Counted from the first letter of the stretch, positions 17,411 to 26,826 are shown. The stretch: 64,000 nucleotides of DNA from Acinetobacter corruptisaponis (GCF_030053775.1 NZ_CP125669.1:2785962-2849961); one strand, 5' to 3'. Numbers and translations: made by a program. The notes: generated by a model not told the origin, from the letters alone.

Positions 17411-17444
17411 TAATAAAAAGGATACCAACTCTGATATCCTTTTT
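17411..17444 (-). terminator. Intrinsic terminator of leuA
   Basis: The stem AAAAAGGATA / TATCCTTTTT with a 10-nt loop is followed by a T-rich tract on the minus strand (TTTTTATTATTG), 16 bp past the leuA stop. Confidence 0.75.
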
Positions 17445-17459
17445 AAATGATTGTTTTCG

Positions 17460-19157
17460 TTAAACAGCTGCGGCAACCACTTGCTCCGTCGTCAACACAC
17501 CCTGTTCAATCAAGCGGTTGGTACAGGCAATAATTGCCTCAATGGACGAGGTGACGATATTGTCATGTACACCTGCACCAAATGCGCTCTTACCTGTGCC
17601 TTTGACCTGAAGCTCAATCAAGGCAAGGGCCTTGGCATTTGCGCCCGAACCGATGCTGCGCTCTTCATAGTTCACCACATCAATTGGCAACTGTAATGCA
17701 TTCAACATGGCAGAGATTGGACCATTGCCTTCACCACGTAAGCGCTGGATTTCACCCTCAATCTCAATGTCCAGTTCAATGATTTGCGTACCATTAATAT
17801 CAGACAATTGATAATGCTTGGTTTGGTAATGACGATTTTTTACATCAACATAAGTGTTTTGGAATAATTCCCAAATTTGATGCGCGCTGATTTCTGTACC
17901 GTTTTCATCAGTATGTTGCTGTACAATCTGGCTAAACTCGATTTGTACACGACGCGGTAAAGCCACGTTGTAGTTTGACTCCAACAAATAGGCAATACCG
18001 CCCTTACCAGACTGACTGTTGACACGAATTACTGCGTCATAGTCACGGCCCAAGTCTTTCGGGTCGATTGGCAAGTATGGCATATCCCAGATTTCTTCAT
18101 TTTTCTGGAACTCAAAGCCTTTCTTGATTGCATCCTGATGTGAACCAGAGAATGCGGTAAAGACTAAATCACCTGCATATGGATGACGTGGGTGCACAGG
18201 CAAGCCCGTACATTCCTCAACGGTTGCAATGATTTCATTGATGTTGGAGAAATCCAAGTTTGGTGCGACACCCTGTGTGTACATATTCAAGGCAATTGCG
18301 GCAACGTCAACATTACCCGTACGCTCACCATTACCAAACACGCAACCTTCAACACGATCAGCACCCGCCATGATTGCCAATTCAGAAGCAGCGATACCAC
18401 AACCACGGTCATTGTGACAGTGAACTGAAATGATCACGCCATCACGACGCGCCAAGTTGCGGTGCATCCACTCAATTTGGTCGGCATAGACATTTGGTGT
18501 AGACACCTCAACCGTGGCAGGCAAGTTCAAGATCACCTTGTTGGTTGGAGACGCTTCCCAAATTTCAGTAACCGCATCACAGACATCTTTGGCAACTTCC
18601 AATTCGGTTGCAGAGAAACATTCTGGGCTGTACTGGAATATCCATTCAGTTGCAGGATATTGCGCCGCATATTCCTTGACCTTGTTGGCTGCATTGATGG
18701 CAAGCTGTTTTGAACCATTGGCATCGACATTCAATACTTTCTTACGGAAAGTCGGAGAGTTTGAGTTGTAGATATGCACAATCGCACGTTTTGCACCAAC
18801 CAAAGACTCAAAGGTACGTTCGATCAAATGGTCACGGGCCTGTACCAACACTTCAATATACACATCATCAGGAATCAAATTCTCCTGAATTAATTTTTGA
18901 GTAAAATCAAAATCAATTTGTGAAGCCGATGGAAAACCAATTTCAATATGTTTAAAACCAATTTTGACCAACATATGGAACATTTTTAATTTCTGGTCCA
19001 TGTTCATCGGTTCAAAAATAGCCTGGTTACCATCACGAAGATCGGTACTCATCCAGATTGGCGCCTGATTGATTTCATTGTTCGGCCATTGACGATCTGG
19101 TAAATCCACGCGTTGATACATACGGCGGTATTTTTTGCTTGGGTCAGCCAACATCAT
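17460..19157 (-). CDS. leuA: 2-isopropylmalate synthase
   Basis: 565 residues. LeuA condenses acetyl-CoA with 2-oxoisovalerate, the first step of leucine synthesis. The N-terminal TIM barrel has DLRDGNQAIFEPM and 'SVHCHNDRGCGIAASELAIMAGADRVEGCVFGNGERTGNVD' (HxH metal site). The C-terminal regulatory domain (about 430-565) contains 'GNGPISAMLNAL', the leucine feedback module. This is the longer LeuA form. An AAGGAG site sits 7 nt before ATG 19157. About 200 bp upstream is a leader ORF with a Leu-rich end, so ribosome-dependent control by leucine supply is likely. Confidence 0.95.
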   Translation of the reverse strand: MMLADPSKKYRRMYQRVDLPDRQWPNNEINQAPIWMSTDLRDGNQAIFEPMNMDQKLKMFHMLVKIGFKHIEIGFPSASQIDFDFTQKLIQENLIPDDVYIEVLVQARDHLIERTFESLVGAKRAIVHIYNSNSPTFRKKVLNVDANGSKQLAINAANKVKEYAAQYPATEWIFQYSPECFSATELEVAKDVCDAVTEIWEASPTNKVILNLPATVEVSTPNVYADQIEWMHRNLARRDGVIISVHCHNDRGCGIAASELAIMAGADRVEGCVFGNGERTGNVDVAAIALNMYTQGVAPNLDFSNINEIIATVEECTGLPVHPRHPYAGDLVFTAFSGSHQDAIKKGFEFQKNEEIWDMPYLPIDPKDLGRDYDAVIRVNSQSGKGGIAYLLESNYNVALPRRVQIEFSQIVQQHTDENGTEISAHQIWELFQNTYVDVKNRHYQTKHYQLSDINGTQIIELDIEIEGEIQRLRGEGNGPISAMLNALQLPIDVVNYEERSIGSGANAKALALIELQVKGTGKSAFGAGVHDNIVTSSIEAIIACTNRLIEQGVLTTEQVVAAAV

Positions 19158-19173
19158 GAGATAACTCCTTGTT

Positions 19174-19214
19174 GTAGCATGTGTTGCCGCTTCAAAATAA
19201 ATGCAACGTGCTAC
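19174..19214 (-). promoter_or_regulatory. Leader hairpin directly upstream of the leuA ribosome binding site
   Basis: On the minus strand GTAGCA (19214-19209) pairs with TGCTAC (19179-19174), and GTTGC (19207-19203) pairs with GCAAC (19187-19183), with a loop of about 15 nt. The leuA AAGGAG follows 5 nt after the base of the stem. No U tract follows, so it is not a standard terminator; it may instead affect ribosome access or be part of alternative folding with upstream leader segments. Confidence 0.5.
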
Positions 19215-19287
19215 GAATATATATGGTGTCTATAACAATTAATTTAAAGAGAATATGTTTTAAGTACCTGAAACCAGGCAAGAAAAT

Positions 19288-19374
19288 TTATACGCGCGCG
19301 AGGCGCAGCATCAGCAGGGCAGCGAGGTTTTTTGAATAAGACGGATGGATAAAGTCATCACTTGTTTTCATCAT
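19288..19374 (-). CDS. Leucine-rich leader peptide of leuA
   Basis: A 28-residue ORF (27 if the second ATG is used) whose last 12 residues read LAALLMLRLARV before TAA: five Leu codons, all CTG or CTC, unlike the TTA/TTG-rich use of nearby genes. The stretch is GC-rich in an AT-rich intergenic region. The position, about 130 bp upstream of leuA on the same strand, and a cluster of codons for the pathway product are the classic layout of an attenuation leader. No strong ribosome site is visible. It is too short for default gene calling. Known principle: ribosome stalling at these codons during leucine shortage would change the fold of downstream RNA. Confidence 0.7.
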   Translation of the reverse strand: MMKTSDDFIHPSYSKNLAALLMLRLARV

Positions 19375-19561
19375 CTACCATTCACAGAATGAGTTATTCG
19401 GTTTTGCAGCTATATTAATCACCTGACAAGAATCAGTCTAGGTGAAAATGCAAGCCTTAGCAAAAGGTCTATGCTGCTATTTTAATGTGTATGGATAAAA
19501 AATATTTCCCTATTTTTTGCATCATATAGCAAAAATTGGAAAATATTTTCCGAAATATGAA
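19375..19561 (-). promoter_or_regulatory. leuA promoter region
   Basis: About 190 bp between the leader peptide and the stop of the next gene upstream. The best promoter candidate on the minus strand is TTGCTA, a 17-bp gap, then TAGACT (around 19440-19465). The match is modest. No other gene is seen here. Confidence 0.35.
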
Positions 19562-20665
19562 TCAATCTTGGTAAATATAATCCTGGTTGATCTCGTTTAC
19601 GGTTGCCGTTCCCATCAGCACCATGGTGATTTCAAACTCTTCCTTTAATATGCGTATGACATGGGCGGCACCCAAAGCTCCCGCAACTGCCAAGCCATAA
19701 ATATAAGGGCGGCCCACCAGCACTGCATTTGCACCCAAGGCAATCGCCTTAAAAATATCCGTTCCACGACGAATCCCACCATCCAGTAAGACTGGATAAT
19801 TGGCTGGGACAACGGCCCGAATTTTCTGTAACGCAGTCAGGGGTGAAATGCTGGTATCAAGAATGCGTCCGCCATGATTGGAAACAATAATGCCTGAAAC
19901 GCCATAATCCAGTGCCTTTTGTGGATCGGCTGGGTGGAGAATGCCTTTAAGAATCACAGGGAGTTTCGTATTTTCAATCACCCATGCAATATCTGACCAT
20001 TTCGGTGCAACCTGCATTAGACCCTGAAATAGCGGATGCTTAGAGGGGGATACATTGGGAAAATCAAGGTGGGTTGGGGTATGTGGATGAACCATGTCTT
20101 CAGGTAACTGAAAGCCAATTTTCCGTTCACGATCGCGTATTCCGACATGCGGGGCATCAACTGTAATCACCAGGGCACGATAACCATACTGTTCAGCCTG
20201 TTGAATCAGGGGCAGGGATTTTTCCCGTGAACCCTGCCAATACAGTTGAAACCATTTATAGGGATGTTCAGGATTGGCCTCGCCCATATGGGTATTGCTA
20301 AAGGTGCTCAGCACGATATTGCTGTGCATGACCTGTGCCGCGAGGGCAGAAGCCTTTTCTGCCTGTGGATGGAATAAAGCCTGATGACCAATCGGTGCAA
20401 GAAAAATGGGATGTGGATAATCACAGCCAAATAAATTGATCTGGGTATGCCCTTGCGTTAAATCATTTAAATGACGTGGTACTAACTGAATATCCTGAAA
20501 TTGCAGCATATTTTGTTGCACACTGATTTCATGCATCGCACCGCCATTCAGATATGACCAGACCTCTTCAGTCAGGTGTTGTGGCGCCTGTTGCTGATAA
20601 TCCAGCACAGTTTGAAGATGTGCAGGAATCGCATTTAAAGGTGGGAGAGGGACACGCTGTGACAT
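19562..20665 (-). CDS. FMN-dependent alpha-hydroxy-acid oxidizing protein
   Basis: 367 residues of the LldD/lactate oxidase/glycolate oxidase TIM-barrel family. FMN and substrate residues are visible: 'FLAPIGHQALFHPQAE', 'WFQLYW', 'VITVDAPHVGIRDRERK', 'VILKGILHP' (Lys), 'IIVSNHGGRILD' (catalytic His, Arg), and 'PVLLDGGIRRGTDIFKAIALGANAVLVGRP'. The enzyme oxidises an L-2-hydroxy acid to the oxo acid; whether electrons go to O2 or quinone is unknown. The ATG overlaps the piuC stop (1 bp), so it is translationally coupled to an iron-uptake gene, a neighbour one would not predict. Confidence 0.85.
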   Translation of the reverse strand: MSQRVPLPPLNAIPAHLQTVLDYQQQAPQHLTEEVWSYLNGGAMHEISVQQNMLQFQDIQLVPRHLNDLTQGHTQINLFGCDYPHPIFLAPIGHQALFHPQAEKASALAAQVMHSNIVLSTFSNTHMGEANPEHPYKWFQLYWQGSREKSLPLIQQAEQYGYRALVITVDAPHVGIRDRERKIGFQLPEDMVHPHTPTHLDFPNVSPSKHPLFQGLMQVAPKWSDIAWVIENTKLPVILKGILHPADPQKALDYGVSGIIVSNHGGRILDTSISPLTALQKIRAVVPANYPVLLDGGIRRGTDIFKAIALGANAVLVGRPYIYGLAVAGALGAAHVIRILKEEFEITMVLMGTATVNEINQDYIYQD

Positions 20666-21348
20666 TACAAATCACCCCACTGTCTTACTAAATTGTGGTA
20701 ATGACTTGTGAGCGCAACAACTTCCTCTGAATCTCCGAGCTGCTGTCTGAGCTTTAAAATGGTCATGTCTAAATTAAACAGCATAGTTCGTTGCCAGTCA
20801 TCTTTGACCATACTTTGAATCCAGGTAAAAGCAGCAATTCTTGCGCCGTTTGTGACGGGTTCAACCCGATGGAGACTGGTAGCAGGATAGACAATCGCAT
20901 CACCTGCATCTAGCTTGACTTCATGGGCACCATAGGTGTCCTCAATAATCAGCTCACCACCTTCATATTCGTCTGGTTCTGATAAAAAGATTGTCATTGA
21001 GACATCGGTTCTGACATTTTTGCCTTTTTCATTCATATAAAGAATGGCGTTGTCGACATGGTTGCCATAGTTCCCCGAATCCTGATAGCAGTTAAACATT
21101 GGTAAAAGTATTTCATTGGGTAGGGCAAACGACTGAACCAGTAAGCTTTTCTTAATATTTTGTATCACGAATTGGCTGAGTTGCTGATATAGCTCGCTTT
21201 CAATGTCGATCTGTAAATTATTTTTAATTTTAATGGCCTGACTACCCGCAGTTTTTTTCCCAGAGACCCATTGGTTGTCTTGTTGTATTGCCTGACGAAT
21301 AGATTGAACTTGGTCCTTACTCAAAACATTGGGGACATGTAGTAACAT
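20665..21348 (-). CDS. piuC: PKHD-type Fe(II)/2-oxoglutarate hydroxylase PiuC
   Basis: 227 residues of the PiuC/PKHD family. The iron ligands are His and Asp in NHVDNAI (about residue 97) and His in LHRVEP; the 2-oxoglutarate Arg is in NGARIAAFTW. PiuC genes accompany the PiuA siderophore receptor in Pseudomonas and Acinetobacter; their substrate is still unclear. It starts about 200 bp after piuA on the same strand, with a terminator in between, and overlaps the hydroxyacid oxidase gene. Confidence 0.9.
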   Translation of the reverse strand: MLLHVPNVLSKDQVQSIRQAIQQDNQWVSGKKTAGSQAIKIKNNLQIDIESELYQQLSQFVIQNIKKSLLVQSFALPNEILLPMFNCYQDSGNYGNHVDNAILYMNEKGKNVRTDVSMTIFLSEPDEYEGGELIIEDTYGAHEVKLDAGDAIVYPATSLHRVEPVTNGARIAAFTWIQSMVKDDWQRTMLFNLDMTILKLRQQLGDSEEVVALTSHYHNLVRQWGDL

Positions 21349-21498
21349 TGTGATAACCTTTTCTATATCAGGTGAGTTAGATGGGAATAAAAATCATTCT
21401 ACTCATGTTTCTGGCTTTTTAAAAATGATATTGTCATTCAATGATGAGGAGAGGTTGGGGTTCCTAAAATAATAAAAATCAGTAGATTTAAGGCAAAT

Positions 21499-21530
21499 AA
21501 AAAAACCCTAATATGAAATTAGGGTTTTTG
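21499..21530 (-). terminator. Intrinsic terminator of piuA
   Basis: The stem AAAACCCTAAT / ATTAGGGTTTT with a short loop is followed on the minus strand by TTTTTTATTTG. It lies 19 bp past the piuA stop, so piuC expression would need read-through or its own promoter. Confidence 0.85.
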
Positions 21531-21548
21531 GGTAATGCTTAACTCAAA

Positions 21549-23876
21549 TTAGAATTTGTAGTTAACATTGAATACGCCTTGACGACCTTCACCTGGAGTA
21601 GCCCAACCGTTGTTACGGATACGAGCATAGTATTCCTTGTCGCTTAAGTTTTTACCAATCAACTGGAAGCTAAGGTCTTTGTTATAACTATAGGTTATAG
21701 AAGCATTATGGATCAGATAGTCCTCTGATTGTACTTGAGGAATCAGGTTGGTTGTTGCAGTTACACTTGATAAATACATTTTACCCTGATATGTCAAGCC
21801 ATAACCAACCTGCCACTGGTCATTGAATTGATAAGTTGTCCAGAGGCCACCAGATAATTCTGGCACATTCGTCATTTTTGCACCTTTGGCAAAGTCTGTT
21901 GCCGTTGCCGCGCTTGCAATGGTCTGGTCGTACTCACCTTTCATATAAGCCAAGCTTGCAGAAATTCCCCATTGTGGTGTGATGTTGCCAGCCGCGCCGA
22001 TTTCTACGCCGTCTACATGGTTTTTACCATCAAGAACATTATTCATGCCAGCAATTGCGCTTGCAACACGAACTTTATTTTGCTCATTGCGGAACACAGC
22101 CGCGTTGATCAGGAAGTTCGGGTTCATTTGCCATTTTGCACCTAACTCATAGTTTACAGCTTCTTCTGGTTTGGTGTCACAGGTTGTACCTGTTGTACAG
22201 CCAGCATTGGCAGAGTTCTGCGTTGGTTTTTGGGCATTGGCATACGTTGCATATAAACTTGTACTTTCCGTAGGCTTATAAGTAAGGCCCAGATTATATG
22301 AAACGAGATTATTATCCTGTGAGGTAGCTGGGTTGGTTGTCCAAGTGTTTTTCAGTGTACCTTGAACCAGAGTAGGATCTTTTTTAACATCATCAGCAGT
22401 TACGCTGTCTCTTGATGTGGTTGCATACTGACCCTCGGTACGATCAAAGCGTACACCAGCATTCACAAGGAATTGTGAACCCAACTTGATTGTGTCAAAT
22501 AGATAAGCAGAATAAATATCAAGCTTGCCTAGACCTGTGCTGTTGGCAAAGTAGTTGGTTTCACCATGCCAGTAATTGTCAGGATGATAAACATCCATAT
22601 TCGGCTTAGCTAAAGGCGTGCCGTTGCTGTTATATAGATAGCCACCAACATTTAAAGCGTAATCTTCAGTGCTGTACGACACACCCGTTACCAATGCATG
22701 TTCAAGAATGCCCGTCTTAAATTTGCTGATCAGGTTGGTATCATTGGAAAACTGTTTTGTATTGGTTTCACGGTGATAGCCACGAGGTCCGCTTGGAATG
22801 TATTGTCCAATAATGCCTTTTTTACCACAGTTTGCATCTGTATAACCTGTTTGGTTGTCATTAGTAAAACCAGTTGGTGACAAACCGTTAGCCAGGCAAT
22901 ATGTACCCTGTGGAGCGGTAACCACCATGTCCTGAGTAATATCACTAAAGCGGGTGATTGAGTTCAAGGTAAACATATCGCTAATAGCGCTAGTTACCTT
23001 TAACGTGGTAATATCGGTATCTGACGTTTGGTTGTCTAGATTACGGTAGCCATAGTTGTTTGCTGTGGAGATACCAGGTACGGCTTTACCATTGTAGTAA
23101 GGTACGCCATATAGTGGGTCATTATCATCTTCCTGATGGAAGTAAGATAAGGTTGCCTGGGTAGTATCATTGATACCTACTGTAATAGATGGGGCATATC
23201 CCCAGCGTTTACGTTCTTCTGGACGACCAACATAAGTGTCCTGATGGTTCATCACATTTAAACGTACCGCAACATCATCACTAAGGACTTTATTGAAGTC
23301 TCCTGTGATACGTGTGTAGTCATCGCTGCCTTTACCAACGGTCACTTCATTAAAGTCACGATTTTTTGGTGCCTTGGAAGCAAGGTTGATACCACCACTG
23401 ACCTGTCCAACACCACTTTCTGATGAGTTGGCGCCTTTAGTGATTTCCACAGCTTCATAGTTGAATAAATCTGAACGTGTCTGAACGGCAGCATCACGTA
23501 AACCATCAATGGTGATGTTGGATTGGGCATCATAACCACGTAGATTGATTTTATCTCCATAACCGCCTCCACCTTCACCCGCACCAAAGCTAATACCAGG
23601 AGTAGTTGCCAAGGCATCCTGCAAAGACAGTAAGTTTTGTTCTTTCAACGATTGTGCAGTAATGATTTGCGTTGTTTTTGCGGTATTTAGAAGTGATTCG
23701 GTTCTTTTGGTTGAAGTGGATTCAGCCTTATAGTTGTTCTCTGCATTCACTTCAATTGTTGGAAGTTTTGCAACATTGTCCTCTGCGGGTGCGGCATGTG
23801 CAGCCAAAGGTAAGGTTGCCGCAAGTGCAACTAACTGTGTAGTACCAAGATGTTTACGACTTTTGATCTTTGCCAT
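21549..23876 (-). CDS. piuA: TonB-dependent catecholate siderophore receptor PiuA
   Basis: 775 residues from ATG 23876 (MAKIKSRKHLG). This start is preferred over one 15 codons upstream because AAGGG lies about 8 nt before it and a good signal peptide follows (cleavage after AAHA). The plug domain (about 45-170) has 'QIITAQSLKEQNLLSLQDALATTPGIS' and 'NLRGYD', and the 22-strand barrel ends in Phe (VNYKF). It belongs to the Fiu/PiuA group, which takes up ferric catecholates across the outer membrane using TonB. Adjacent piuC supports the name. A perfect Fur-type palindrome lies about 120 bp upstream. Confidence 0.88.
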   Translation of the reverse strand: MAKIKSRKHLGTTQLVALAATLPLAAHAAPAEDNVAKLPTIEVNAENNYKAESTSTKRTESLLNTAKTTQIITAQSLKEQNLLSLQDALATTPGISFGAGEGGGGYGDKINLRGYDAQSNITIDGLRDAAVQTRSDLFNYEAVEITKGANSSESGVGQVSGGINLASKAPKNRDFNEVTVGKGSDDYTRITGDFNKVLSDDVAVRLNVMNHQDTYVGRPEERKRWGYAPSITVGINDTTQATLSYFHQEDDNDPLYGVPYYNGKAVPGISTANNYGYRNLDNQTSDTDITTLKVTSAISDMFTLNSITRFSDITQDMVVTAPQGTYCLANGLSPTGFTNDNQTGYTDANCGKKGIIGQYIPSGPRGYHRETNTKQFSNDTNLISKFKTGILEHALVTGVSYSTEDYALNVGGYLYNSNGTPLAKPNMDVYHPDNYWHGETNYFANSTGLGKLDIYSAYLFDTIKLGSQFLVNAGVRFDRTEGQYATTSRDSVTADDVKKDPTLVQGTLKNTWTTNPATSQDNNLVSYNLGLTYKPTESTSLYATYANAQKPTQNSANAGCTTGTTCDTKPEEAVNYELGAKWQMNPNFLINAAVFRNEQNKVRVASAIAGMNNVLDGKNHVDGVEIGAAGNITPQWGISASLAYMKGEYDQTIASAATATDFAKGAKMTNVPELSGGLWTTYQFNDQWQVGYGLTYQGKMYLSSVTATTNLIPQVQSEDYLIHNASITYSYNKDLSFQLIGKNLSDKEYYARIRNNGWATPGEGRQGVFNVNYKF

Positions 23877-23995
23877 TGAGAGAACCCTTGAAATTGAAGT
23901 GGCGAATGACAGAACTTTCAACCTGAGAAAACTTTTACAAAACTGTAGTAAAAGTGGATAAATTGTTAGTCAATGTAACAATCTGTGCGAAGTCT

Positions 23996-24014
23996 AATGA
24001 TAATTATTATCACC
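23996..24014. promoter_or_regulatory. Fur box upstream of piuA
   Basis: It contains the perfect 6-1-6 inverted repeat GATAAT-T-ATTATC (23999-24011), the core of the Fur consensus. It fits iron repression of piuA, whose start is about 120 bp downstream on the minus strand. Confidence 0.8.
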
Positions 24015-24300
24015 ATCAATGCTTTTATTTATCGTAGAAAAGTTGGTATATATTTAACAAATTGATTTGTATATTTTTTTATATTAAATTGATATTAACG
24101 ATACAAATTCTATAAAAAAACGAAAAAAATGATAGGTAAAAATAAAAATCCTTTATTATTATGAAAATCAAATAATTATGTAAGTAATTTAAAGAAATAT
24201 TGAAGATATCAAGTTCCTTTAAATTAGCTGGGCTATGCCGATGTAGCATGCTGGCTAGATTGTTAAACTTCTCATGAGGAAAACAATTTGAACCCATATA
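24015..24300. other. AT-rich intergenic region
   Basis: About 285 bp upstream of piuA, very AT-rich. A 78-codon frame on the minus strand has no ribosome site and unlikely composition, so I do not call it. No other structure is seen besides the flanking Fur box and terminator. Confidence 0.4.
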
Positions 24301-24327
24301 AATAAAAAACGCCACCCTCAGGCAGCG
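24301..24327 (-). terminator. Intrinsic terminator of the second TonB receptor gene
   Basis: The minus-strand stem CGCTGCC / GGTGGCG (two G-U pairs), loop TGAG, is followed by TTTTTTATTT, 20 bp past the stop. Confidence 0.75.
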
Positions 24328-24346
24328 CTTTGTGAATTAAGGATAC

Positions 24347-26758
24347 TTAGAATTTCACATTGACACTTAACCAGTAGTTACGTGCCTTATCCTTGTTGTT
24401 GTAATGATCTAGATAGCTTGGCTGGAAACCACCCACACAGGTGCTGCCGCTGGTACATTCGGTAAAGCTGAGGTCATAAGTGGTAAAGTCACGGTCAAAC
24501 AGGTTGTTGACTCGACCATTGAATGTCACTGTATCACTGGCTTTATATGATGCGCCTAAATGGAAAACCTCATAGTTTTTGAAATATAAAGGCTTGTTGT
24601 TGACAGCATCCCAAGAGCGGTAACGGTCAGAACGGGCTTCTGTGGTTAGGAATAGGCTGAAATTATTGGTGGCAGCCCAGTCAATTGTTGCGTTTGCCAT
24701 ATGTTTTGCAGTGTTGCCTAAAGGACGTCCCTTATTGGCACCACTTTTCTGTTCACTGTCGGTATAGGTGTAGTTGGCACGGAAAGACAGGTTGTCCAGA
24801 ATTTCATAGCGGCCCGCGAGTTCAAGACCCTGGATTACCACTTCATCAATGTTGGTTATACGAGTAGGATTTGCAGAAAAATCAGAGTCATATCCTAAAT
24901 CACGATATTCAGTTGATGGTGCGCATGATAGGTTTGTATTTGTTCCACATGGCTGATCTGCAATTTTATCATCAAATTTATTGTGGAAAATGGTGGCATT
25001 CAGGTTGTGACCTGCTGGATGTTGCCAGTAAACCGCCAATTCAGAACTCTGACTGGTTTCAGCCTTTAAGTCTGGATTGCCGAACATAGGTGAAGTTCCT
25101 TGACCACCAAACCCTTTAATTCCATCATATAAGTCAGAGGTTTTTGGGGTTTTATAGCCTGTACTGATTCCACCCTTAAAGGTGAGTTGGTCATTTAAGG
25201 TATACACACCATAGAGGCGAGGGCTGACCTGGCTGCCAAAAATCTCATGATTGTCGTAACGCAGGCCAGCGGTGATGGCTAAGGGATCGATAAGGCGGTA
25301 GGTGTCTTCGGCAAACAATGACCACATATTGTGTTCCTGCACTTCACCTGGCGTACCTTTTTCCATACCAAACACGCCATCTTTTAATTCACCACGAACG
25401 ATTTGTGTTCCCACAATCGTGTTATGGGAACCATAAAAGTCAAATGGCATATCCAGTTTGGCGTCCAGGGTATATTGGTTACTTTCCATCACACGCTTGT
25501 TGCGGGGCAGGAAAGTGGACTCAGCCAGTTTCTTGCGATCAGCCTCACTCATTCCAGCATAAGCACCCGTTCCATCAATCATTGCCAATAGCTGTGTACG
25601 TTCAGCCACGGTAAATGGCAGGGTACGGCCATCATTATTGGTCTCAACATAAGCAAGGGAAACAAAACTCTTCCCGATGTTCCAGTCACCCTCATGGGTG
25701 AGGGACCAGGTGTCACGGGTGAACTTCTGGTCTGCCGCATAACCGACCTGTGGATTGGCACGACGCTCCCAAGTTCCGCCATTACCTGTACAGGCATTCT
25801 GGTTATTGCCCGTTGCACCCTTACAGAAGTTAGCTGCTGACCAGACTGAGCCGATGTTGTCCACTGTACCAACAGGATATTCCTGTGTGCCTGAATCATT
25901 CAGGCGAGGCGCATTGTCATATTCCTGCTTTGATGTATCCATCTCAAACGAGATGCTTTGGTTGTCTGTTGGTGTCCATGAAAGTTTTGCGCCCAGTGAT
26001 AAGTTTTCATTATCGACAGTTTTACCGCCACTACCGAACCCAAGTGCACGGATACGTGTTTCACCATTCGGATAGGTTACAGGGGTATAAGTGGGATTCG
26101 ATGCCATGCGGTTATAAAAACTACCACGCAAAGTAAGACCTAATTGATTGGCAATCAAAGGTCCCATCACATTAAAGTCAGTGGTGATGTCATCACCGAA
26201 ATTGTCATCTGTCTGATAAGTGCGGCTGTGTGATAGCGATCCCTGCCATTTGTCAGTGACTTTTTTGGTGATGATGTTGATCACACCACCCATTGCGTCT
26301 GCACCATAAAGTGTTGATGCGGGACCGCGAATCACTTCAATACGTTCAATCGCATCCAGTGGTGGAATATGGTTGAACTGGTTGCCGCCAAAGTTGTTTG
26401 GATAAATGTCGCCGTGATTGTTCTGACGTTTACCATCCACCAGGATCAGGGTGTAGTCGGCCCCCATTCCACGCATGGAAATCGTACCTTGTCCCGTTTT
26501 GTCACGGGTTTCACCAATATCAACCCCCTCAAGATCACGAACCGCGTCCAGTAGGGTCATGTAAGGTTTTTTTTCCAGCTCTTCTTTGGTGATGACTGAA
26601 ATACTTGCTGGCGCGTCTGTAATTTTTTGCTCGAAACCCGATGCTGTCACAACAATGGTGGAAAGTTGATGGGTAGCTTCCGTTTCGGCTGCATAAAGTG
26701 AACTGGAGGCGAGACCAATAAAGGCTGCCGTTAAAGGGTGCAGATTGAATTTACGCAT
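24347..26758 (-). CDS. TonB-dependent outer membrane receptor (FepA/PirA-like)
   Basis: 803 residues with a signal peptide ending AAE, a TonB-box-like stretch (STIVVTASG), a plug domain (about 40-160: 'DAPASISVITKEELEKKPYMTLLDAVRDLEGVDIG', 'ISMRGMGADYTLILVDGKR', 'IERIEVIRGPASTLYGADAMGGVINIITKK') and a barrel ending NVKF. The plug is of the FepA/PfeA/PirA type that imports ferric enterobactin-like siderophores, but the ligand is not certain; it has several Cys pairs in the barrel loops. A Fur-like palindrome lies about 70 bp upstream. It is not an obvious operon partner of piuA but is probably iron-controlled with it. Confidence 0.85.
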   Translation of the reverse strand: MRKFNLHPLTAAFIGLASSSLYAAETEATHQLSTIVVTASGFEQKITDAPASISVITKEELEKKPYMTLLDAVRDLEGVDIGETRDKTGQGTISMRGMGADYTLILVDGKRQNNHGDIYPNNFGGNQFNHIPPLDAIERIEVIRGPASTLYGADAMGGVINIITKKVTDKWQGSLSHSRTYQTDDNFGDDITTDFNVMGPLIANQLGLTLRGSFYNRMASNPTYTPVTYPNGETRIRALGFGSGGKTVDNENLSLGAKLSWTPTDNQSISFEMDTSKQEYDNAPRLNDSGTQEYPVGTVDNIGSVWSAANFCKGATGNNQNACTGNGGTWERRANPQVGYAADQKFTRDTWSLTHEGDWNIGKSFVSLAYVETNNDGRTLPFTVAERTQLLAMIDGTGAYAGMSEADRKKLAESTFLPRNKRVMESNQYTLDAKLDMPFDFYGSHNTIVGTQIVRGELKDGVFGMEKGTPGEVQEHNMWSLFAEDTYRLIDPLAITAGLRYDNHEIFGSQVSPRLYGVYTLNDQLTFKGGISTGYKTPKTSDLYDGIKGFGGQGTSPMFGNPDLKAETSQSSELAVYWQHPAGHNLNATIFHNKFDDKIADQPCGTNTNLSCAPSTEYRDLGYDSDFSANPTRITNIDEVVIQGLELAGRYEILDNLSFRANYTYTDSEQKSGANKGRPLGNTAKHMANATIDWAATNNFSLFLTTEARSDRYRSWDAVNNKPLYFKNYEVFHLGASYKASDTVTFNGRVNNLFDRDFTTYDLSFTECTSGSTCVGGFQPSYLDHYNNKDKARNYWLSVNVKF

Positions 26759-26826
26759 GATAAACAGTCCAAAAGTGGAGAAAAATCAAAACAAAAAAAT
26801 TTAAAACAACTGACACTCATAATGGT

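Noticed and set aside
17379..17459. Possible SAM riboswitch or T-box before metX
   Set aside because: The short gap between leuA and metX holds only the leuA terminator and the metX ribosome site; no conserved riboswitch core.
24079..24315. 78-codon minus-strand frame
   Set aside because: Located in AT-rich intergenic DNA, no ribosome site, Phe/Ile/Tyr-rich composition typical of chance translation.
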